64,000 bases of DNA from Streptomyces sp. NRRL S-646 (GTDB taxonomy: Bacteria > Actinomycetota > Actinomycetes > Streptomycetales > Streptomycetaceae), in assembly GCF_000720765.1 (NCBI RefSeq), contig NZ_JODC01000006.1, positions 383,325 through 447,324 of the forward strand. Reading direction: 5' to 3'. Shown piece by piece: positions 22,408-29,490 of this stretch. A program made the translations under genes and the position numbers. Under the pieces are notes generated by a model that was not told where the DNA came from, ran no database searches, and worked only from the letters and a program-made list of their open reading frames with translations. Positions within the stretch are counted from its first letter, which is position 1, and each line of letters starts with the position of its first letter.

Positions 22408-23516
22408 CCGCGTCCGGCCATACGCTCTCGGTGGAACTCTGCACCGACGAGCGGACCTTCGCCGGGCTTGCGGAGCAGTGGGGCCGGCTGCACGAGGCCT
22501 GCCCGTCGGCGACACCGTTCCAGAGCCACGCCTGGCTGCACTCCTGGTGGCTCTCGTACGGCACACCCGACGGGCTGCGGCTGTTCCTGGTGCGCCGGGG
22601 CGGTGAACTGGTGGCCGCCGCACCGCTGATGCGGGTACGGCGTCCACTGCCGAGGCTGGTGCCCATCGGCGGCGCCATCTCCGACTTCTGCGACGTACTG
22701 CTGGACGAGAAGGAGGCCGAGGACGGCAGCCGGGCACTGGCGGACGCCCTGGCCGACGCGGCCCGCACCGCGCTGATCGACTTCCGGGAGGTCCGGCCGG
22801 GCAGCGCGGTGGAGCAGGTCTACGGCCGCTGGCGTGGTCCGCGCCGCCGGCTGCGCGACTCGACGTGCCTGGAACTGCCCGCCCTGCCGATGACCGAGCT
22901 GGTCAAGCGGCTGCCGCCGGCGCGCGCCCAGCGGGTGCGCAACAAGGTGAACAAGCTCGGCCGGCTCGGCGTCGAGTGGCGTGTCGTCGGCCACGACGAG
23001 ACGGAGACGGCGCTGCGGCGGCTGCTGGAGCTGCACCGTCTGCAGTGGCAGGGCAAGAAGATGACACCGGAGCACACCCGGCCGCAGTTTCTGGAGCACC
23101 TGGTGCGGTCGGTGGTCCCGATGGCCCGCTCCGGTCAGGCTTCGGTGACGGAGTTCCTGCTCGAGGGCGCGGTGGTGGCGGTCGACCTGCATCTGCTGTC
23201 GGGAAGGCTGCTGGGCGACTACATGTACGGCTTCCACCCGGGGCTGCGGGAGCGGAAGGTGGACGTGGCGACGATGCTGCTGCGCGCGTCCACCGAGCAC
23301 GTCGCCTCCGCCGGGGAGGGCCGGGTCCTGAGCCTGATGCGCGGCGACGAGCCGCACAAGTACCGCTGGTGCCCCGACACGGTCTACAACCAGCGGTTCC
23401 TGCTGGCCGGCCGGCGCACGGCGCCGCTGCTGGCGGCCACCGTCTGCGCGGCCGCCGCCCGGTGCGGGGCCAAGTCGGTCCGGCGCATGGTCCCCGACTC
23501 CAAGGACCACTGGTAG
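22404..23516 (+). CDS. GNAT-fold acyltransferase of the CelD/BcsL (FemX-like) type
   Basis: This 370-residue protein has two GNAT-like halves. SATPFQSHAWLHSWWLSYG and LRLFLVRRGGELVAAAPLMRV open the first half. The second has HRLQWQGKKMTPEHTRPQFLEHLV, ASVTEFLLEGAVVAVDLHLLSGRLLGDYMYGFHPGL and MLLRASTEHVASAGEGRVLSLMRGDEPHKYRW. Members of this family occur in cellulose and exopolysaccharide gene clusters and are thought to acylate the polymer or a precursor. It is the last gene of the plus-strand operon. Its stop lies 8 bp from the stop of the convergent GH26-like gene. Confidence 0.88.
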   Translation: MTASGHTLSVELCTDERTFAGLAEQWGRLHEACPSATPFQSHAWLHSWWLSYGTPDGLRLFLVRRGGELVAAAPLMRVRRPLPRLVPIGGAISDFCDVLLDEKEAEDGSRALADALADAARTALIDFREVRPGSAVEQVYGRWRGPRRRLRDSTCLELPALPMTELVKRLPPARAQRVRNKVNKLGRLGVEWRVVGHDETETALRRLLELHRLQWQGKKMTPEHTRPQFLEHLVRSVVPMARSGQASVTEFLLEGAVVAVDLHLLSGRLLGDYMYGFHPGLRERKVDVATMLLRASTEHVASAGEGRVLSLMRGDEPHKYRWCPDTVYNQRFLLAGRRTAPLLAATVCAAAARCGAKSVRRMVPDSKDHW

Positions 23517-23524
23517 CGCCGCCC

Positions 23525-24766
23525 TCAGCGGTCGGGCGGGAACGTGGGCATCTCCGGCACCCGCGGGGGCACCGGCGGCACGGGGGGCACCGGCGTCGGC
23601 AACGGCACCGGTGTCGGCTCCGGTGGCACGGGGATCGCGGGCGCGGGCGGGACGGGGACGACGGGCCCGGGCGTCGGCTCCGGCAGGACGGAACTGGCCA
23701 GCACCGCACGGTAGATGGCGGCGGCCCGGGGGTTGTCGGTGCACAGCCACACGCCGTGTGGGCAGTAGTCCGTGATCGTGTTGTACAGCGGCTTGTGCTC
23801 GTCCATCCAGGCGAGCATGCGCAGCATGTACGTGACGTCGTCGCCGTTGCGGAACAGACCCCACTCCGGATACGAGATCGGCTTGTGGTGCTCCCGCGCG
23901 AAGTCCACGTGGAACTTCAGGCCGTAGGGCTCCGACACCTCCTCGTCGAACGACATTCCGTGCGGCTGGTCGTAGGAGTCCATGCCGACGATGTCGACGA
24001 AGTCGTCACCGGGATAGCACTTCGGCCATGGAATGGCGTCCGCGCCACGGTTCGGTGCGAAGTCGAACTTGAACTTCTGGCCGGGAATCGAGCGCATGAC
24101 GGTGACGATGCGCCGCCAGTACCGGATCCAGTCCTCCGGGTCGGGGCCGCAGCGGTGGGTGTAGGTGACGCCGTTCATCTCCCAGCCGAGCACCAGGACC
24201 GTGTCCGTCGCGCCCAGGTCGACCAGGCGCTTTGCCAGCAGCCGGAAGTGCTCGTCGAACTCGCCCGCTGCGGCGCGCCGCAGCAGCCGTGCGACGGCGA
24301 TGTCGGAGACCTGCGCCTCGTTGTGCTCCATCAGCGGGACGTTGAGCACGAGGAGCCGGTCGGGCTTGGCCAGCCGCCACTTGGCCCAGCTGTCGAGGAA
24401 GCCGTAGCCGCCCTCGATGTTCTCCCAGACGTCGCCCGGCAGATAGGTGTGCCCCACGCGCAGCTCGGTACCGCCCAGCCAACCGCTGAACTCCTTCAGA
24501 CGCACCAGCCCTTCGGGCTCGGAGTCGAGGAACGCGCCGAACGCGGCGCGCCGCACGTCCGCCACCGCGTAGGAGCGGGTGATGTCCGCGGGCGCGGGCG
24601 TGGGGTCCGGTGCGCCCGGCACCACGGGCATGGCGCGCCGCGCATCGGGGTGCCGGGCGGCATCGGCCGGGGAGGCCGGGCCCCAGGCGAGAGCTGCTGA
24701 CGCGATCGCTCCGGCGGTGATGAGCGCCAGCCGCCTGTGGGCGGACCGGCGGCGATGAGGGGTCAT
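23525..24766 (-). CDS. Secreted GH26-like glycoside hydrolase with proline-rich tail
   Basis: A 413-residue protein with a signal peptide (RRLALITAGAIASAALAWGP..., cleavage near ADA-ARHPD). The beta/alpha-barrel has AAFGAFLDSEPEGL, VLVLGWEMNG (acid/base Glu in GWEMNG), FDFAPNRG, DFVDIVGMDSYDQP and PISYPEWGLF (nucleophile Glu in PEWG). This pattern fits GH26 mannanase/glucanase-type enzymes. The last 55 or so residues are Pro/Val/Thr repeats (PVPPVPP type) that could span the cell wall. A strong AAAGGAGG precedes the ATG. Its place opposite the exopolysaccharide operon suggests it trims or releases that polymer; this is inference. Confidence 0.88.
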   Translation of the reverse strand: MTPHRRRSAHRRLALITAGAIASAALAWGPASPADAARHPDARRAMPVVPGAPDPTPAPADITRSYAVADVRRAAFGAFLDSEPEGLVRLKEFSGWLGGTELRVGHTYLPGDVWENIEGGYGFLDSWAKWRLAKPDRLLVLNVPLMEHNEAQVSDIAVARLLRRAAAGEFDEHFRLLAKRLVDLGATDTVLVLGWEMNGVTYTHRCGPDPEDWIRYWRRIVTVMRSIPGQKFKFDFAPNRGADAIPWPKCYPGDDFVDIVGMDSYDQPHGMSFDEEVSEPYGLKFHVDFAREHHKPISYPEWGLFRNGDDVTYMLRMLAWMDEHKPLYNTITDYCPHGVWLCTDNPRAAAIYRAVLASSVLPEPTPGPVVPVPPAPAIPVPPEPTPVPLPTPVPPVPPVPPRVPEMPTFPPDR

Positions 24767-24885
24767 TCATCCTCCTTTGCCGCAATTCCGCACATTAATG
24801 ACACACAGTCATATATCACTTAATTGCACCACTTGAGGCGGGTGGCCGGACATGGATCACCCGCATGAGTGACCTGGTCGGGCCG

Positions 24886-26808
24886 TCAGCCGCCGTACAG
24901 CGCCTCGATCTCCTCCGCGTACGCCGCCGTCACGGCGTGCCGCTTGATTTTCAACGAGGGGGTGAGCAAACCGTTGTCCTCCGTGAACTCGCCCTCGACC
25001 AGGGTGAAGGCACGGACCGACTCGGCGCGGGAGACGGCCTCGTTGGCGTAGTCCACGGCCTTCTGGACGTCGGCGCGCATCCGCGGATCCCGGACGACCT
25101 CCGACATCGGGGTGTCCGCCGGCAGCTTGCGGACCGTCAGCCAGTGGGCGACGGACTCGGGATCGAGGGTGATCAGGGCGGCGACGAAGGGGCGGTTGTC
25201 ACCGACGACGATGCACTGGCCGATCGGCGGGCGGCTGCGCAGCCGGTCCTCCAGTACGGCCGGGGAGACGTTCTTGCCGCCGGAGGTGACGAGGATGTCC
25301 TTCTTGCGGCCGGTGATGGTGAGGTAGCCGTCCTCGTCGAGAGCGCCGAGATCACCGGTCGCGAACCACTCGTCCCGCAGTACGGCGTCGGTGGCGGCCG
25401 GGTTGTTCCAGTACGCGCCGAAGACGACGCCGCCCTTGATGAGCACCTCCCCGTCGTCGGCGATGCGCACCGCGGTGCCGGGGACCGGCACGCCGACCGT
25501 GCCCGGGCGGGGCTTGAGCGGCGGGACGATCGTGGCGGCCGCGCTCGTCTCCGTCAGGCCGTAGCCCTCGTAGACGATGATTCCGGCGGCGTAGAAGAAC
25601 AGGTTGAGGTTGCGGTCGAGCGGGGAGCCGCCGCTGATCGCGTAGCGCATGCGGCCGCCGAGTTCCTTGCGCACGCGGCGGTAGACCAGCAGGTCGTACA
25701 GGGCCCAGGCGGCGTAGAGGGCGGGGCCGGGCCCCTTGCCCGTCTCCAGGAACTTGTTCAGGTACGCCTGGCCGAAGCGGACGCCGATGCGGTCCGCGCG
25801 GTCGAAGGAGGCGCCGCGGCCGATCTTCTCGGCGGTCGCACGACCCGTGTCGTGGATCTTCTCGAAGAGGTACGGGACGCCGACGAGGAAGGTCGGGCGG
25901 AACTCCTTGAGGGCGGGGCGGAGTTCGTCGGGCCTGATGCTCGGGCAGTGGCCGATCTCGATACGGGCCATCAGGCAGGCGATCTGCAGGGTGCGGCCGA
26001 GGATGTGGGCGAGCGGGAGGAAGAGGAGGGTGGAGGCGACCTGGCGGGTGACCTCCTTGAAGATGGGGTGGAGCAGCTCGACCGTGTTGGCGGCCTCGGC
26101 GTGCAGGTTGGCGTGGGTGAGGACGCAGCCCTTCGGTTTGCCGGTGGTGCCGGAGGTGTAGCAGATCGTCGCGGTCGTGCCGGGGGTGAGCGCGGCACGG
26201 CGCTTGGTGACCTCCTCGTCGGGGAGGTGGCGGCCGAGGAGGGTGAGGTCGGACATGGCAGCTTCGTCCAACTGCCAGATCCGCGGCTGCCGTTCGTGCC
26301 GGGCCGTACCCGTTGTCACCGTGGCGGCGTTCTCGGCGGTCTCGGTGACCACGAAGCGGGCGTCGGAATCCCGGACGATCCACTCCACCTGCTCGGCGGA
26401 GGATGTGGCGTAGATCGGGACCGTCTGGCCGCCCGCCGCCCAGATCGCGAAGTCCAGGACCGTCCACTCGTAGCGGGTACGGGACATGACGGCGACCCGG
26501 CCGCCGGGTTCGAGACCGGCGGCGATCAACCCCTTGGCCACGGCGGTGACTTCGTGGGCGAAGGCGGCCGCGGTCACCGGCTGCCAGGCGCCGTTGTCGT
26601 GTTTGCGGCGCAGCACCACGGCATCGGGGGCCTCGGCCGCGTTGGTGAAGGGCAGGTCGGCGGTGCTGCCGATGGTCGGGCGCGGGGCGAGGGCGGGGGT
26701 GCGGGCCTCGCGGACGACTCCGTCCTCGTCCCTGACGACCTCGACCCTGGTGCGGGACGCAAGGTCGGTGCGCCGTTTTGCCCTTTTCAGGTCCTTGCGT
26801 ACGCCCAT
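24886..26808 (-). CDS. Long-chain fatty acid--CoA ligase (AMP-dependent synthetase)
   Basis: A 640-residue adenylate-forming enzyme. The ATP loop is ICYTSGTTGKPKGCVLTHANL (about residues 213-233). Other motifs are STLLFLPLAHILGRTLQ, AISGGSPLD, IVYEGYGLTETSA, DEWFATGDLG and GYLTITGRKKDILVTSGGKNVSP. The C-terminal lysine segment is TPSLKIKRHAV. The length and the insert between ATP loop and adenylation core match FACL/FadD15-like enzymes. It activates long-chain fatty acids to acyl-CoA, probably at the membrane. GGGAG precedes the ATG at 26808. The dyad CTTACT-CGTA-AGTAAG lies 35-50 bp upstream, pointing to a TetR-type fatty-acid regulator encoded elsewhere. Confidence 0.95.
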   Translation of the reverse strand: MGVRKDLKRAKRRTDLASRTRVEVVRDEDGVVREARTPALAPRPTIGSTADLPFTNAAEAPDAVVLRRKHDNGAWQPVTAAAFAHEVTAVAKGLIAAGLEPGGRVAVMSRTRYEWTVLDFAIWAAGGQTVPIYATSSAEQVEWIVRDSDARFVVTETAENAATVTTGTARHERQPRIWQLDEAAMSDLTLLGRHLPDEEVTKRRAALTPGTTATICYTSGTTGKPKGCVLTHANLHAEAANTVELLHPIFKEVTRQVASTLLFLPLAHILGRTLQIACLMARIEIGHCPSIRPDELRPALKEFRPTFLVGVPYLFEKIHDTGRATAEKIGRGASFDRADRIGVRFGQAYLNKFLETGKGPGPALYAAWALYDLLVYRRVRKELGGRMRYAISGGSPLDRNLNLFFYAAGIIVYEGYGLTETSAAATIVPPLKPRPGTVGVPVPGTAVRIADDGEVLIKGGVVFGAYWNNPAATDAVLRDEWFATGDLGALDEDGYLTITGRKKDILVTSGGKNVSPAVLEDRLRSRPPIGQCIVVGDNRPFVAALITLDPESVAHWLTVRKLPADTPMSEVVRDPRMRADVQKAVDYANEAVSRAESVRAFTLVEGEFTEDNGLLTPSLKIKRHAVTAAYAEEIEALYGG

Positions 26809-26842
26809 GACGGCTCCCGGTCGGCTCGGACTGGCAGGTCAA

Positions 26843-26858
26843 CTTACTCGTAAGTAAG
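26843..26858. promoter_or_regulatory. CTTACT-CGTA-AGTAAG dyad upstream of the acyl-CoA ligase
   Basis: Perfect 6-bp arms and a 4-bp centre, A+T-rich against a G+C-rich background, directly upstream of the ligase start. The form resembles operators of TetR-family acyl-CoA regulators. No such regulator is encoded in the window. Confidence 0.55.
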
Positions 26859-26895
26859 GAAAGGTCAATGGGGCGGTGGTGAGTGGACTGACGTT

Positions 26896-28470
26896 CTAGC
26901 CCTGACTGCGGTCGGCCTGGTCAATCGCGTCCGCGAGCTGCTGTACGTCCTTGTCCTCGGTCTTGGCCGCCAGCTTCTCGGCGCGGTCGTGGAGTTTGCT
27001 GAGGCCTGGGGCGCCGGGGAGGGAGCGCCGGCGTTCGTCGCCCTGGCGGAGGGCGTCGGCGAAATACGCGGCGACGGCGGTGACCTGGAAGCGGGGGCTC
27101 GCCTCCCAGAGGGAGCCGTTCAGGGCGCCGGTCTCCAGTTCGCCGGACTTCTCGTGCGGGTCGCGGGTGTGGGGGTCGAGCCAGCGGACGGTGGTGGTGG
27201 CGAGGTGGCCGTCGGCGCCCGGCCTGGTGCGGACGGCATACAGGGCGGTGACCGTGTGGCCGGGGCCGACCTCGCCGCCGTCGACGCGGTCGTTGCGGAA
27301 GTCGTTGTCGGCGACCCGGCGGTCGTCGTAGCCCACGAGGCGGAACTCGGCGACCGTGGCGGGGTCGAAGGCGACCTGGGCCTTGGCGTCGCGGGCGGTC
27401 AGGTCGATGTTCTGCGGGAGCTGCTCGCAGAAGACCTTGCGGGCGTCGCCCTCCCCCGACACGTACACGGTGTGGCCGTCGCCCTTGTCCGCGAGGCGTT
27501 CCATGAGGGCGTCGCCGTAGTCGCTGCCGACGCCGACGCCGAAGAGGGTGATGCCGTACTCGCGGCGGGCCGAGGAGATGCGGTCCAGGATGGAGTCCGG
27601 GTCGGTGTCGCCGTCGTTGGCGAGGGCGTCCGAGATGAGGACGACGCGGTTGGTGGCGTTCTTGCGGCGGCCCTCGACGGCGGTGGCGTAGCCGGTCTCG
27701 ACGCCCGCGCCGAGGTTGGTGGAGTAGGTCGGCTCCAGACCGTCGATCGCTTCGTGGATCTCGCCCCGGTGACCGCCGAGGCGGGTCAACGGCAGGACCT
27801 GCTCGGCCTTCTCGCTGAAGGTGACGATGGCGACCGAGTCGTCGTCGCGCAGCCGGTCCGTCATCGTGTCGAGGGACTTCTGGGCGAGGTCGAGCCGGCC
27901 GGGCTCCGACATGGAGCCGGAGATGTCGATGACGAACGTGAGGGCAGCGGGCGGGCGTTCGCCGGTCTCGGCGGCCGGGCGGGTGGCGAGACCCACGCGG
28001 ACCAGGGACCAGTTCTTCTCGTCGGTGCGGGCGCCGTCGACGGTGACCGTGAAGCCGTTGCCGTCGGGGCGTTCGTAGTCCTGGCGGAAGCTGTTGACGA
28101 ACTCCTCGGGGCGGATGGTCGACGGGTCGGGGCGCTGCCCGGCGGCGAGGGTGCGGCGGGCGTAACCGTAGGACGCGGTGTCGACGTCGAGGGCGAAGGT
28201 GGAGAGGTAATCGGCGGACGGGGAGGGGGCAAAGGACGGGCTTGCGTAGGAGTTCTCGCCGTCCTGGGCACCGGCCGTCGGGGCGGCCGGCGCCGGGAAG
28301 CCGGTCCGGTGCGAGCCGTCCGAGGCCTTGTTGCTGCTGTCGGAGCCGCCGCCCGTCCCGCAGGCCGTGAGCAGCAGCCCCCCGGTCGCCGCGAGGGCGA
28401 GGACGGCGGCGCGCAGCCGCCGGGTTCGGTCGTGTGGCATGCCCGGCCGTGGTGTTCGGTACCGCTCCAT
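26896..28470 (-). CDS. VWA-domain lipoprotein (YfbK-like)
   Basis: A 524-residue lipoprotein: signal AVLALAATGGLLLTAC-GTGG (lipobox LTAC), disordered linker, then an N-terminal vWF-associated domain (STFALDVDTASYGYARRTLAAGQRPDPSTIRPEEFVNSF). The von Willebrand A domain has the MIDAS motif FVIDISGSMSEPGRLDLAQ (DxSxS), TYSTNLGAG and VVLISDALAND. A C-terminal DUF3520-like domain (LLxTALYAVRTRPG to VAAYFADALR) follows. Proteins of this layout sit on the outer membrane face; their ligands are mostly unknown. GGGGG precedes the ATG. It is followed downstream by the acyl-CoA ligase with an 87-bp gap, and no partner AAA+ ATPase is nearby. Confidence 0.92.
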   Translation of the reverse strand: MERYRTPRPGMPHDRTRRLRAAVLALAATGGLLLTACGTGGGSDSSNKASDGSHRTGFPAPAAPTAGAQDGENSYASPSFAPSPSADYLSTFALDVDTASYGYARRTLAAGQRPDPSTIRPEEFVNSFRQDYERPDGNGFTVTVDGARTDEKNWSLVRVGLATRPAAETGERPPAALTFVIDISGSMSEPGRLDLAQKSLDTMTDRLRDDDSVAIVTFSEKAEQVLPLTRLGGHRGEIHEAIDGLEPTYSTNLGAGVETGYATAVEGRRKNATNRVVLISDALANDGDTDPDSILDRISSARREYGITLFGVGVGSDYGDALMERLADKGDGHTVYVSGEGDARKVFCEQLPQNIDLTARDAKAQVAFDPATVAEFRLVGYDDRRVADNDFRNDRVDGGEVGPGHTVTALYAVRTRPGADGHLATTTVRWLDPHTRDPHEKSGELETGALNGSLWEASPRFQVTAVAAYFADALRQGDERRRSLPGAPGLSKLHDRAEKLAAKTEDKDVQQLADAIDQADRSQG

Positions 28471-28617
28471 CTTCCGTGCCCCCTTGGTGTGTTGACGCCG
28501 ACGTCTGTGACTGTGACGGCGCAGGGGGTCGGAATGTGCGGCACGGGGCGTTGCGGATGCATCTCAAGACGGCCACGATCATGGCCGGTCGAGACCGGTG
28601 GGTGATCCTCCGTTGAC

Positions 28618-29490
28618 CTAGGACACCACGTCCTTGCGGGCGAAACCCCGGAAGGCCAGGGCGAACAGCACGAGCGCGTACGTTATGGAAATCGCCGTGC
28701 CCTGGATCATGCCGGACCACTCGGGGTGCGGCTGGACGGCGTCCGCCCAGGCGAACTGCCAGTGCGCGGGCAGGAAGTCACGCCAGTGGCCGAGGGCCGT
28801 CACGGCGTCCAGGACATTGCCGACGATGGTGAGTCCGACCGCGCCGCCGACCGCGCCGAGGGGCGCGTCCGTCTTCGTCGAAAGCCAGAACGCCAGCCCG
28901 GCGGTGACCAGTTGGGACACGAAGATGAACGCCACGACCACCAGCAGGCGCTGGGCCGCCGTCCCCGAGTCCAGCGCGCCGCCGGTGGGGATCTGCAGCG
29001 GGCCCCAGCCGTAGGCGGCGGTGCCCACGGCCAGTGCCACCACCGGGAGCAGGATCATCGCGGCCAGGCTGAGGCCGAGTCCGACGACGAGCTTGGACCA
29101 CAGCAGGCGTGCCCGTGGGACGGGGGCGGCCAGCAGGTAGCGCAGGGAGGACCAGCTCGCCTCGGACGCCACCGTGTCCCCGCAGAACAGGGCGACCGGG
29201 ATGACGAGCAGGAAGCCCGCGGAGACGAAGAGGTTGACGGCGGCGAAGTTGGCTCCCGACGCGGTGGCCGTGTCCATCAGCGTCACCTGGCCGTTGCGGC
29301 CGCTCGGGTCGCCGCCGATCGCGAAGGCGATCAGCAGCACGAACGGCAGCGCGGCGAGGATCCCCGCCATGATCAGCGTCCGGCGCCGCTTCAGCTGCCG
29401 GACCAGCTCCACCCGCAGGGGCAGGGTGCGGCCGGCCCGGTAACCGGAGGCGGCGTGAAGGGGGTCGGTGTGCCCGGCCAGCGTGCTCAT
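28618..29490 (-). CDS. ABC-2-type transporter permease subunit
   Basis: A 290-residue membrane protein with six predicted helices: TLIMAGILAALPFVLLIAFAI, NLFVSAGFLLVIPVALFCGDTVA, LVVGLGLSLAAMILLPVVALAVG, LLVVVAFIFVSQLVTAGLAFWL, GAVGGAVGLTIVGNVLDAV and ITYALVLFALAFRGF. The SEASWSSLRYLLAAPVPRARLLWSKL segment is typical of ABC-2 permeases. It pairs with the ATPase domain of the upstream fusion protein, whose stop overlaps this ATG by 4 bp. The substrate is not evident. The layout fits an exporter. Confidence 0.9.
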   Translation of the reverse strand: MSTLAGHTDPLHAASGYRAGRTLPLRVELVRQLKRRRTLIMAGILAALPFVLLIAFAIGGDPSGRNGQVTLMDTATASGANFAAVNLFVSAGFLLVIPVALFCGDTVASEASWSSLRYLLAAPVPRARLLWSKLVVGLGLSLAAMILLPVVALAVGTAAYGWGPLQIPTGGALDSGTAAQRLLVVVAFIFVSQLVTAGLAFWLSTKTDAPLGAVGGAVGLTIVGNVLDAVTALGHWRDFLPAHWQFAWADAVQPHPEWSGMIQGTAISITYALVLFALAFRGFARKDVVS

